This document shows, piece by piece, positions 1-12,305 of a DNA stretch of 64,000 bases. Under the pieces are notes generated by a model. It was not told the origin of the DNA. It worked only from the letters and a program-made list of their open reading frames with translations, and did not search any database. Made by a program: the position numbers and the translations under genes. The stretch is from Eopsaltria australis (Eukaryota; Chordata; Aves; Passeriformes; Petroicidae), in contig JAVTVJ010000049.1 of the NCBI GenBank assembly GCA_034509425.1, positions 2,130,001 through 2,194,000 on the forward strand, read 5' to 3'. Every line of letters starts with the position of its first letter. The first letter of the stretch is position 1.

Positions 1-239
1 ACTTCTGTTTAGAAAAATAACTTACACCATAACAGCAAGAAATCCATAGAAAAGCTCATGGGAACAGTGTAACTTGTAGAAACAGGATCAGAAAACACTT
101 ATTCAAGGTGATAAAGTAGTACTGCAGTGACCAAAAGGAATGATTTAGTTTCTACAAGGTGAATTATTTTCAGAGAGCTACAGAAACACTGTTATCAAAA
201 GCCACCACAAGATTCAGAAAGATTGCAATGCATGTGTGA

Positions 240-845
240 CAGATTTTTTAGGAGTCTTCTAGCCCAGGTTGTACCAGCTGTGTGAGGCTCTCAGTTGATT
301 TCTGGCAAGCTGAAGTCCCTAAGGACAAGAGGAGTTGACTTGGAAGCATCCCTTGAGTCCTCAAAAAATAATTTTTTGGCATCATCATCCAGAGTTGGAG
401 AGCTGTAGTAGACATTCACATTATTTGTTTGACCCTTGATTCTTTCCAGAGGCTCTAAACTGTGCTATTGCCATCTGTGAGCCCCATACATTCTGTCCCT
501 TCCATCCCACACAGTGCCATGTCTCTCTATATTCTGTCCTGTATCCCTCCAGAAGAGCCTGGAACAATCCAACAGGACACTGATCACAGGACTCACCCCA
601 GCAGATTTCACTTACGCAGGTGAGATCAAATATCTGGGACTGGGCCAAAGCTTCGAGCTGATCTCGTTTGTTCCTCACTCTTCCTGCATTAGTGTAGAAA
701 CATTTTGGATGGTTCTCTGCAGCCTCAACACCTCCTGAAGCAGATGAAAGGACCCCATTATTGATGATTTCCTCAAGTTTAGGCACAACATCCCCTTGCT
801 TACCACTGGCAGGTATTTTCCCTTTTCCCCTTCCAAACTAGTTAA
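240..845 (-). mobile_element. CR1-like LINE fragment: ORF2 endonuclease domain relic
   Basis: The minus strand encodes a decayed piece of the apurinic-type (EEP) endonuclease that starts CR1/Jockey ORF2 and nicks target DNA for target-primed reverse transcription. Reading from 786 downward, an open stretch contains KCFYTNAG (residues 28-35, the first conserved Asn motif), then a leucine-rich helix, then VSEICWGES (residues 58-66, the Glu motif). Near 465 the frame shifts and continues with RIKGQTN, VYYSSP and LVLRDFSLPEIN, the last matching the conserved GDFN-type segment. A TGA at 291-293 interrupts this, and TAGTTWARRLL follows in the same frame. No reverse-transcriptase sequence follows below 240, so the copy is truncated on that side. 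The match to CR1 rests on family motif knowledge and could not be confirmed by a search. Confidence 0.72.
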
Positions 846-3800
846 AGGCACTCCTTCAGCAGAGCTTTCTTAGCTTAATCTCATGATAGTTGAATTTTTT
901 AGCGTATATTTTCTGTAAGATAAAGTTACAAGTGAAGATTTCTGTAGTGGATAAAATAATAATTTTTAGGTGAAAAAATTATTCCTGTGATGCCACTGTC
1001 TGCACTGTGAATCAATGTATTTTATTAGAATTTTCCAAAATCACAAAAAAAGAGAAAATTGAATATAATCTTTCTCACCCAAACCAACAACAAGTCTTTT
1101 GCCTTTTCCTAGCCGCAACATGGGTTGCATGCTTACAAGAATCATGACAAGTTCCTGGACCAAGTATAGCTGTTTCTTCTGTAGGGAATTCTGAAATATA
1201 TATTAATTACTAATTTTTTTTCAAAAATCCAAATGAATTTGTGTTTACATATAGCACACCAAATTTCATTAGATTTTTTTATAACTGAAAATTATTTAAT
1301 AAATTTAGAAATGACATGCTTTAAACTCTGGGAAGTGTAAGATCTGTTTTAAGTGTTGCTCTTCTCAGCATTTTACTATTCCTAAGGTCTTTACGAGGAC
1401 AAATTTTCAGTTGTGCAAAAAAAAAAAAAAAAAAAAAATCCGTGCAGTCCTTTATAAAATATTTTGTTCAAGTCTATAATCCTGTGAATTGAACCCAAAG
1501 TTGGTTTTCCTTGGAGTGTGGAAGTTGTCACATAATTTTAAATCTAGATATAATTACTCGCCCCAATCCTAACCCCAAATACAGCTTTAGTTTTAATGTT
1601 ATTGTGGGTTTAGGGATGCTTCTCACCATGAAGCTGATGTAGCAGCTCATGCTTTGGGAAGTGAGTGGTTTTGTTCTTTGTGCAGTGAAACAGATCAAAG
1701 GAAATGTTTCAATATGTCTCTGTGTGGGGGCTAAAGCAATTCATGTAACATTATTGGTCATCTTCCATGCTGTGCATTATTACAAATGTGGAAGAGAAAG
1801 TTATATTTGACTAAATTCCTAATATTTTCATTTACTACCCATGGAATAGAGGTAGCTCAGAGACAGACTGTCATGGTACAAATATGCTGATACTTCGTTC
1901 CGTTTTAAAGAAACATAAATTTTAGTTCCCAGGGAAATAATGTTTTTACCAGAAATTTGTCCTTCTGGGCCAAGTACTGTCACAATTATGAAGAATAGTC
2001 CCATTGCATTGAAGAATGAATTCTCAACTATTTCACAGGGCTGTGAGACAATGCAAGCTCTTGAGCTGGATCAAAACAATTGTGTCTAATATAATTTATT
2101 TGCAATCATTCCATCTCTACAGTTTTCAGAAGTAAAATTGCTCTCAATTTCAGTCAGTTATTCAAGCATTGTTGAGAGAACACTCCCTATAAATGAAAAG
2201 TGGGCGGAAACATGGAAACATTAATTAGCTCTTTCTAATTTTTAATGAGCTATGAGAGTTGGTCAGCTATGCAGCATATGTAGGGCACAATTTATACAGT
2301 GCATACAGCACTAAATTGTTCAGCTGTACAACACTTCAGCTCCTCTAGACAGCACAGAACCTGGCAAGAGGCCAAAGCATCTAAAGGAGTTTACGCATGT
2401 GCTAACCTCCTAAAATAAAAATTGCTCCCTGATGCTTCTATTTGCAAGGTGTCACTTTCTGACCTGGAGTTTGCGTAAGCCTGCATGTGCTCTACGTGCA
2501 GGTCCAAAACTGCTCCCCTCTGAAGAATGAGACACATCAATAATCCAAAACCTGACCACGGAAGGACTGCATTAACTTGAGAAACCAAACCTAGTAAGTG
2601 TTTTCCAAATGAAATGATGCACCAGCAACTGTCACACAATCTGTGAGTGATGCAGTGTTGTGGTATGGTCCCACCTACTGGGTGTGACTGGTGGAGCTGC
2701 AGGATACTGTGCTGCAGCATCTCTTCAGTCAGAAGAAATTCAGCAGGGACTCAGCATGGAGCAGCGATTTCATTCAAAGAGAACAGAAGCACCACACTGT
2801 AAGGCAGGGTAGGAAGTTAGATACATGCATGGATTTATAATTCTCCATTGGTTTGCTCCAGACTGCTTTCCTCCCTTTCTCCTCACAGCTAGAGCATTAG
2901 GATTATTCTCAGCAGGTGGCTAATTTCTTTCCATGCTGCCAATAGGAAGACAAGTAGGTCTCTGTGCTCTCTGGGTTAGGATCAGCTAGTATGCTTTTGG
3001 TTTTATATGTGTGATCTGTGCTTCAGAAGAATAGTTCTGCCAAAGGTAAAAGAGGTTTTTTTGAAGAGAGAATCTAGAGAGGTTGGTGAATTAAATGTAA
3101 AGCAACCTTTTGAATTATGTGTGATGCTGCACGTCTTTCACTGAGTTGTAGAGAACACCAGTGCTGAGGTTATCAGTCTGCTGTTTCCACCCACTGAGAG
3201 AATATTTAAATTCTGGTGGAAGAATGTGAAATAGATACTGCAATTTCCCTAAGGCTAGCACTTCTGAAAAAAGAAAAAATAAATAGGAGAATTTCATGAG
3301 ATAGCAAATGTCTCATGCTTTGCATGCTGTAAAACTGGACAGGTGTTTTGTGAAGAACCCCCAGGGAATGTCTGCATTGATGTAAACAGGAAGGAGTTTT
3401 CATTTCATGAATGACTAGATTCTCAGTGATGCATTGTAGCTTGTCACAGATACTATGGGGCAAAAATGAAGTATTACCCTGAGTTTTATACCCCCCTGAC
3501 TAGAGAATTTGAACCATGGGATTTGTAAATTTTAACTGTAATCATCAATGGCAATTTTTTTAACTGCAATTATAACTATGAGAATTTTTGAGACACTTTT
3601 TGTTAGTAGATTTTGTAACTGGATAAAGCAATTAATCCTTTAACATCATCTCAATGATAGCTACTCTCTTGTGTCAAAGGCAAAATATGACACTACTGAA
3701 TCTCAAGCAATTGCTTTGTGAAATAAATACTGTAACACATCACTATAAACAGATTTGTGAGTTGGTCTCTGAATAGTGATGGATAAAATAGCCCTTAAAC

Positions 3801-6799
3801 ATACACTGTGTGTAGTAATAGGTGTACTAGAGAGTCAGGCATTTCTTAGTGACTCTATGAAGCAGGAAACACTTTTGTACCTCTCATCATGCTCAACCAA
3901 ATATGTAAAGTTTTTTTTTGTTTGGAATTCTTTTATTCCCCCCAAAAAAGTCTCTCACTGGAGCAAGTGTGTCAGTCGGGTGTTCACAACTTGGATAAAC
4001 CTCTTGTAAATTTTTGCATAGGGTGTTTGTACCACTAGGTAAACATAATACACCCATGTCTTTAAAATGGTGTATTATTCCTGAATACATTGTATAAAAT
4101 AATTATGCAAATGAACTTGGAGTTCATTCACTTTTGCCTAGCAGAATTTTGCCTTTGACTGTTCCCAGCTGTTCCCACTTTGTGTGAATCATTCAGCAAG
4201 TGCAGAAAATATAGCTATCACCTTTGCAAAAAATATTTTTGACCTTGTGAATTTCCAAAATTTCATTCCATTAATTTGAAAGCTAAGATTTAGTTTTGTG
4301 AACATCAGGCTATCTGTAGCACTTAATCTACTAACTCAGCAAAACACCAAATTAATTCAAATTTGAAAAGGCCTCTCCATCTGTAGCAAAAGTGTGTTCT
4401 CAATTACATATTGAATTAAATAAGAGATAGGAATATTTTTTGAAGCTTGAAATATATGGTTTCATTAGACTGAAAAATTAAACCTAAAAATGTGTAAAAA
4501 TCCACATTAATAATTTAGTTTTAGCACATAAATGCAAATGGCTTGGAACTGAGTTTCATTTCAGGCTGTAAGTAGTAATTACCTAGTGACACCTCATGAG
4601 CTTCATTAGAACCTTGCTTTTAATAAAAGTGGGGAGCACTAGGGATCTGCACAAATAAGAGGATTATGGTATTTAATCACCACAAAGTGGTAATGATAAA
4701 ACTTCATTAGATAGGATTTCCAAATATGAAATCCAAGAAGACAATCAAATATGGGATCATTTAAAAGTATTTTATTTAGTGAGTTCTCTTTTCTTCTGTT
4801 CATGAATGGTTTGTTTCGTATAAATTATTTTGTGGAAAATTATTTCTTCCAAAGTGTTGATCATATACAAGGCCAGTCCACAACTGGGTTTAGTTATTCA
4901 TTAGTATTTTAGTATTTGTTATCCATAATTTTTGATATCTAATAACCACTTCAATACAAAATAATTTCTGGTCCATTTCTGGCCTATTATCTACAAGATA
5001 CACGTTTCTATACAAATATATACACGAGAATTTATATTATGGCAAAAGTAATGATACACAAGGCTCCTCTTGACCAGCATTTTACGTTGATTTGAATTAG
5101 TATTTAAAGACAAATACATGACAGAGGATTTTGGGGTGCATGCATGCTATATGTAGAGGTGAAGAGAATGGAAGTATAAAATTAAAACGATAATGAGAAG
5201 ACAAAGATCTACTTCTCTCTCTGCAAAGCAGATTTTAGATAAGAGGAATCTCTTCTGCTGTTCAAGCTTGTATGTGCAATTCTGGTAAGAATAATGATTA
5301 AATAATTTTCTTTTCTGTCTTGCACAAGTGAACTCAGGTTCTATATTTTTGCTGATGTTTTATTTGCAATCATTCCAAAATATGTTGCAAGTACTCTGAC
5401 TGTATATGTGCAGGGGAAATTCTTGTAATGACAGTTTTGTGAGCTTGTCTAGAATCCAACACAGTATTCAGGACCTCATGATCTACTGTGACATTTTATT
5501 CAGGTTGAAAAAATATACATCTACTACTCTTACAAAGCACCTAGGCCTTAACTTATTTTTCTATTCTTTTTTTTATGCCCTCCTCATGTTTCATACTCTG
5601 TCTTTTTGTTTATAACATAAAATTTTACCGAGTGTCTTATTCCATTGCTTTGGCGGTTGGTTGGTATCTCATGTTGTGATATCCTCACCACTGCAGCTTT
5701 ATCATCCATGGGTTTGTAACTATGCCAAGCACTACCCTTCTGGAGTCCTCTTTCATCTGTTCATATGCAGATCCAAATGTCCTGTTCTTTTTATTTAGTT
5801 GTGAAAAACTTGTCCTTATACAAATTGGAAAGTTCACTAAAGAAAGGTTCTTACACAGTTTGGTTAACTTCACAAATGGCCGACACATGATGCAATTCAG
5901 AAAATGTATGTAGTTATTGCACATCAGCAATTGCATTTTTAATCACCCCAAATGTTCAACTGCATGTCTTAAACCTGCTGATCTTTACATTAATTTAATG
6001 ACTGAGGGCTGTTTCAGAAGAAAATGATTTTAAAATTATATCTTTAAAGCACATAAGGTTTACAGCTGAAAATGTCCAAGCAATATTGAAAATTGAGGAT
6101 GATTCTTGGAGAATGCTTATTCTGGTTGGGCAGATGGAATTTTATATGATTTCATATATTTTTTCATTCAAAGACAGAATTTTAACTCATTATGCTACTG
6201 CATCAATATGTAATCTAGATAGTCTCAGCAATTATACGTTTATGAATCTATTTTAACTTCTGTATTGTTTCATTTTTTACACCACAAGTTTCACTGGTTT
6301 TAGTATTCTGAAATTCCAATTTTTTTCTCTTACACTGTATAACAATTCCTATACCATGTGGTAGTTAACCATTGCATTCAATTTAAAAGGCTGTACTTTA
6401 CCCAATGGCCATTACACTGTGCAGTTATAGCCTTAACAAAGCATTAGTGCTTCTGTTTTCCTCATTAAATTTCTCCTAAAGATGTTTTAGAGCATGTGGA
6501 TTTCTTTCATCACAGTTGCCGCTTCATTGCAATAAACAAGTCTTTACTCTTCTATAGTTTTTATATAACTTGCTCTGTAGTTTCCCATTAACCTGTTTTT
6601 CCCAGAAAGGTTATAATCCCTTTCAGTCCTATTGTGTGTAATTCACAAATTTCTCAGAATGACATTTCTGTAGCATCCAAATTCTTCATAGTTAGACTTG
6701 ATGAAAAGTAACATTAAGGTCAAAATGCTTAGGTCTGTGCTGTCTCATCAGCAACTGACCTCAGAGAATAAGATATTTTTATATAATCCAATAACAAAT
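846..6799. other. AT-rich non-coding stretch, no gene recognised
   Basis: No recognisable protein, RNA gene or mobile element was found. Open frames here are short and show no family motifs; the longest, at 2391-2720 on the minus strand, has 109 codons. The stretch includes a poly(A) run at 1417-1438. A dense block with AATTA-type words at about 4495-4640 may be a regulatory element, which is treated as a finding rather than an annotation. Confidence 0.5.
1417..1438. repeat. poly(A) tract, 22 bases
   Basis: There is an uninterrupted run of 22 A. No retroposed gene or SINE body is recognisable upstream, so it cannot be assigned as the tail of a specific element; it may simply be a mononucleotide microsatellite. 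Confidence 0.9.
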
Positions 6800-7405
6800 T
6801 GGATAGATCATAGAAGCGTTTGGGTTGAAAGAGGCCTTTAAAGTTTGTCTAAAATGACCCCCCTCCAGTCGGCAGGGACATCTTCAACTGGATCAGTCTG
6901 CTCAGACCCTCATCCAGTCTGACTTTGAATGTTTCTAGGGTGAAGGCATCTATCACCTCTCAGAGCAGCCTGTGCCAGTGTTTTCATCACTCTCATTGTA
7001 AACATTTTTTTCCTTACATGTAGTCTGAGTCTACCCTGCTTTAGTTTAAAACCATTAACCTTGTCCTTTTGCAACAGACTCTGTTGAAAAGTTTCTACAC
7101 ATCTCTTTTATGAGCCCCCTTTAGATGCTGAGAGGCTGCAATGAGGTCTTCCTGGAACCTTCTCTTCTCTCTCAGCCTTTCCTCATAGGAGAGATACTCC
7201 ATCCCTCTGATCATCTTGATGTTCCTCCTCTGGACTCGCTCCAACAGGTCCATGTCCTTCCTGTGTTGGGTATCCCAGAGCTGGATGCAGCACTGCAGGT
7301 GGGGTCTCACCAGAACAGAGCAGAGGGGCAGAATCTCCTCCCTCCCCTGCAGGCCACACTGCTTTGGATGCAGCCCAGGGAATGGCTGGCTTCCTGTCTG
7401 CAAGA
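6800..7405 (-). mobile_element. CR1 LINE 3' fragment (ORF2 C-terminus and 3' end)
   Basis: This is a 5'-truncated CR1 copy on the minus strand. Its 3' end lies near 6800, where the plus strand reads atcatagaagcgtttgggtt, a diverged form of the CR1 3' end. Translation of the minus strand from 7436 down gives LVRPHLQCCIQLWDTQ, then LLERVQRRNIKMIRGMEYLSYEERLRE, then FQEDLIAASQHLKGAHKRD. These are the ordered C-terminal motifs of CR1 ORF2 after the reverse-transcriptase core. The 5' boundary near 7405 is where resemblance fades, just after a segment matching the usual CR1 sequence around atgcagcccaggg. The coding frame is broken beyond 7095. CR1 copies are usually truncated at the 5' end, so this length is ordinary. 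Confidence 0.88.
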
Positions 7406-10400
7406 TCTTTCTAGAACAGGAAGAGTGCATGCACATCCATTTTGAAGCACTTCAAGCACTCATAAAATCTTTGAGATCAGATTGTGTAAAAAAAATTTCA
7501 TATTGATCTCAAATTACTTTTGATTTCCTTGAAACCTTTTCTGATTTAATAAAATGTTTACAACAAGCAGTGCTTACACTGAGAGGAAGTTGAAAACTCT
7601 CATAATGGCACAAAGTAATTCTACTTCTTTATCTTCTTTGACATTAAGTGGTCTGCAGGTGAATCCAAGCTCAATTGCTGCAACAGTTTGTACGACTGTC
7701 CCTAATATCTGAACCTGTCCATCATAAGAATTTTTTCTATCTAAGAAGCAGTGCCTCCAGGCTTTCAGAAAAAATACAGCTGTTTCATTTTCCAACCATC
7801 TGTCCAGACCGAAATACAAAAAAATTATACAACTTAGGGCATCTGCATCAGTTAGCACCAGAGCTGTTAATGACTGAAGGTCAAAGTGAAAAAAAAGCCC
7901 AAAATATGTAAAGCCTTTCTGGTTATAAGTGGCTGTTTAGTTGGAGTCAAGCCATATCATGCTGACACTTATGTAATAAAATAGTTTATTAATATTAATG
8001 TTTTGGAAGTGACTGGTCTTTTCATGTTTAAAATATGAGTATTCAGAAAATATATATGAAACTCTCAGGACTGACCCTGGAACTGTTTGAAAACAAAAAA
8101 GCTAAGTTCATTAAATAATGGATGCCCAACAAATAAATAATTAAAAAGAAAGATAAATAACTGCATTATCTAGTGGGACAGTTATGTATTATCTATAATG
8201 AACATGTGACCCTTTGCAATCTCTATTTGCATCTGACAGCTGTTCTCAAAATAGCTGACACACAATATTTCTGAGTTTGCAGTAAGATGTGTTGTTCCAG
8301 ATGCAGCTCAGCTGGTTAAAAAGTTGGTTAGTAGCTTCTTCTATGATGCCATCATCTATGAGTGTTATCACCACTTACTTGCCAACCTAGAAGCAAACAC
8401 ACTCACTATTAATTTGCTTCTGTAAAATTACCTGGGTTAGAAAACACCGCTACTGTTAACTTATGCTAATGTCATGTGCTGACACCCAGGTTAAGCCAAC
8501 AGATCTGAGGGGATATTAATGGGAAGAGAAGGAAAGAGTGACAAGGAGTGGAGACCAGTACAATCTTAACCCAGCAGTGCTGCAGCCTAAAGAAGCACAT
8601 CAAGCCATCGTCTTGCATGATCCCAAGGATATTTGTACACTGCACTATTCCCCTATTTAGGCACAATAATGCTAGCTGGACCATGAGATGCCCAGTTAGT
8701 AAAATAACTTGTGAATAAATTTCTTGCATAAGATTTATTCTAACATACTGTTGCTTCACTTGCCATTTGGTAGTCAAGAAAAAAGCAACCACCACCCCCC
8801 AAAATAACAGAGAAAATAGACAGATGCATGTGATCACTTTGGATGGCTCGCATATCTGATCAGAATGATACAGCTAATGTGGATTACTGCTGAGGAACAA
8901 GAATAAGGGAGAGGAGACACGTGCAAATTCAATATTTGTAATTAATGACAGTGTACAGATAGTTTTAAACATGAATTGAAATATATTCTTGTGTGCCCCA
9001 GAAGTAATATAAATCTGTTGAGGCTCTGGGAAATATTATTCTATAGATGATGTAACAGAGAGTAATGTTTTATGTCTTTTAAATAAATCTCCGAAGTTAA
9101 GAAACACCGGACCAAATTTATAGTGATTCTAAGATGTGAATCTGACATTTTTTAGCTCATTTAACCCTATTAATGTAACTGATGTTACCCGGATATTCCT
9201 CAGATTGCAGTGATATAAACACACTCGGAATGTAAATCAAGAGAAGATTTAAACGTATTACCCTTCAGAGCTACAAACTTCTGGCTTAAAAGAAGGTTAC
9301 TTTGGAAAGATTTAATTCTGTATTCCCAAACAGTTAAAATGTCATCCAGCCTAGCACAGTTTCCTTAGAATTATCACAAAAACTAATTCTGTTCAATTTT
9401 CTTTTTAAAATTCTACTACCTGTGACAATTTAATTCTAACAGAATGTAAGCAGTACCATATAATGAAAATTCTTGTGATTAATTGTTGCTAGAATGACCC
9501 TTGGCATAATAAATATGTAAATATTGGATATTTCTTCAGTACGATGGCTTTTATTCAATATTACAAAAATAATAAGATAAAGTAAAGATCAGTTTAAGCA
9601 TACATTAGTAGAAAACAAGCAAGTTGTAATGCTTTAATTTGGAAAAGGCAGTGCAATTAAAACCAGACAGCTGTTGTGGAAACCTTAAGGTTTAATGGGA
9701 AAAGTTATAAATCATGATTTATGTGAGAGAATGCAATTTCTTGGAATGGATAATGCCTGAATTAAACCTGTTCCAAAAGTACACTTTATAAGTTTTTTAT
9801 ATAACTTTATATGATCTGCAAAATGTCACTTAAATGGTAGCCAGGGATATAATTTGTGCTTCCCATGAGAAAACAGAAACAAAATTAAAGCTAAAGAGAG
9901 TACAAAGCCATTGCATGTTCCAGTCATCAATTCATCCTCACAATATCTCTACAAAGTCCTTTTCCTCTGCAGTTATTTTTTCTTTTTGTTACAGTAGCAT
10001 TGGACATTTCATGATTCATATTTCTGGGGTCTTTGACCTTCATGGGATCACAGATCTAGGATGCAATTTGTGCCCCAAACTAGCAAACAACAGAACAGCG
10101 TTACTTCAAAGTTTATCTTCAGAGTGAGAAAGTATGTGAAGGTACAGAGAAATGTAAGTGTGGGGGAAAGCACTCAGTTTGCCAGCACATATTTAGATTG
10201 TCAGCCCCTCCTCTTGCTGACAGGGTTGAGTAGCAAATAGATGTTAGATAACATGACTTAAACCATGAATGTGTTAATGACTGAATGTGTTAATGATGCC
10301 CATTGCAAAAATTTTATATAGGGACAAATCACAGGAACAGATCATCAATATCTGACCTTGCCCCACAGCAGAGGTATGCTAAATTGTCAATGGAATGTCA

Positions 10401-11534
10401 ACGGTGGGACAATCTTGAGCAATAACCTCTTGCCCTGTCATGAAATGGTAGAAGCAGAACTTCTGACAGATTTTTTATTTCCTGATGCTTTCAATGTCCT
10501 GTTGGATGGCAGTATGTGTTCATTTCTAGAATGTCCAAGATGCAGGTCTTCAACACCTCCTTTTTCTTCCAGTTTGCTGGAGTAAGAAAGATATTAAAAA
10601 ATGTCACAGAGATAATTTTCTTTTATGTATTCCAGAAATGGTTATAACCAGCAGAGGAGACTGAGATTGGTACCTGTATTCTTCAGTTATCAGTGACTTC
10701 ACAGAAGGAAAGCTATTACTCAAAAGGGGAGTTTACACAAGTAAGAAAATATCCATTCTATTGGAAATTATTGTTTAAGTCAAACTCAAGCAGCATGTTG
10801 TTTTCAGTGTCAGTTGTCTGTGTCAAAATCTGATTGAACAGGCCTATTGTGGGATTTATTTTGATGCTGACAGACATGCAGTATTACCACTGGTGCTACA
10901 GACAGGAGCACAAGGCACATAGGTGCTGCCGTTTTCAGAACTATTAACATTCCAGAAACTGAGAAAGCACAGAAAATAACCCAAAATATGTAAACACATA
11001 AAAGTTATTCAAATACAGGAAATTATTTAAACAAACAAGCAGCAGAAATAAAAAACAGAGACCAAATATTGAGCAGCATACTCAATTTCCTAATCTATTT
11101 TCATAGCCTATTAGGCCTGTAAATCCACAGCAGGAGTCACACAGACAAGCACATTTTAAAGTGTAGTTACACTAGGTTAGAACTGTAGTATTCCACAAAA
11201 TGGATAAACGCAGAAGTGTTACACTTTTTTATCCTCATTTTCTGAGCTGTAAAATGATAAGCATGGAAAGGTGCTGTGTAACTACTGTTTCGTAATTTCA
11301 GGAAATTGAAGAATTCTGGTTGTGTTTAGAAAAAGGAGATTGTTGATTGCTCAAATGAAGATTTGAGTCTTCATTTAGAAATTATTATCAGATCCATGAA
11401 TGAGGTGAACCTGTGCATGAAAGTATATGTGCACACATATATATACACCAGGAACTTATATTTAAGAAAGACAAATGGCTCATTTTGTTTCATTTTTTTA
11501 ATAAACCCAATATCTGAATCATGCTTTTCTGCGC
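7406..11534. other. AT-rich non-coding stretch, no gene recognised
   Basis: No repeat family or gene was recognised. Open frames at 7574-7858 and 8472-8837 on the minus strand have 94 and 121 codons but carry no known motif, and the latter is simply rich in hydrophobic codons from AT-rich DNA. A short alternating AT/CA tract lies at about 11430-11449. Confidence 0.5.
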
Positions 11535-12305
11535 ATTTTGAGTTTCTTGCAGCACATTGTGGTGTGTTGGCCCTGGCTAACAGTCAAGCACCTAGCTGGC
11601 CATTTGCTTACTCCCTCTCCTCTACAGGGTAGACGGGAGAAAAGAAGAATACTGGGGAGAAAGTTCATGGGTCAGGATAAAGGCAGGGAGATTGCTTATC
11701 AGTTACTGTCACAAGCAAAACAGGCTCAACTGGGACAAGACAATGTAATCTACTCCTAATTAAAATAGGCATCTATTAATTTGTGTAATGGAAGACAGAA
11801 AGACAAATGTTAAAACAACACCTTTCACCCCAAATCTGCCCTGCCTCCCTTTCCTGTGCTCTACATCATTCTTTCATTTCTAACTCTTCTAACCCTGCTC
11901 CAAGTGGTGCAGGAGTTCACAGTCAGTACGTGGCAGTTTCTTTGCTCCTCTCTACTGCTCCTTCCTCCTCACACTTCTGTGCTCCAGCAAGGACCCTTCA
12001 TAACATGCAGGGGAGATAACAGTTCTTCCACAGAGCTTGTCCTTCTCTGACTTCTGTTTCCTCTCTGTTGTTTCTCATTACTTTTTCCCCCTCCTCCTCT
12101 CTCTGTCTGGCATTTTATGCATTTTTTAATCTATGTTTTCATGGAGGTGTCATTAGCTTGGCTCATGTGTTCACTTGTGTGCTGTTGTGGGCCCATTGGA
12201 GCTGATTGCACCTGATTGTGTCTGGCACTGAGCAAACCCTGCCTCCTCCCACAGAGGCCACCTACAGCCCCACCTGGCTACCACCTTGCCAAGAGCTGGA
12301 AAATT
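11535..12305 (-). mobile_element. Degenerate endogenous-retrovirus LTR-like repeat
   Basis: This block differs from its AT-rich surroundings: it has pyrimidine-rich, moderately GC-rich plus-strand sequence (for example cctcctcacacttctgtgct near 11965). In order, it resembles a dispersed bird LTR that I recognise from memory: a segment with ttggccctggctaacagtc near 11568, another with gtcaggataaaggcagggag near 11671, repeated tgctcc words near 11900-12000, a TA-rich TATA-like patch near 12120, and the end around ccacctacagcccc near 12259. In the usual orientation of such LTRs this copy is on the minus strand. It is strongly diverged, no paired LTR or internal gag/pol sequence was seen, and the assignment is recall-based. 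It could instead be another interspersed repeat. Confidence 0.5.

Noticed and set aside
7125..7506. Plus-strand frames of 96-106 codons
   Set aside because: They are antisense shadows of the CR1 C-terminal coding sequence on the minus strand.
7574..7858. 94-codon minus-strand frame adjacent to the CR1 copy
   Set aside because: It lies outside recognisable CR1 sequence and matches no protein family I know. Without a search it cannot be told from chance.
8472..8837. 121-codon minus-strand frame with hydrophobic stretches like membrane segments
   Set aside because: Hydrophobicity follows from T-rich codons in AT-rich DNA; no signal peptide, family motif or upstream context supports a gene.
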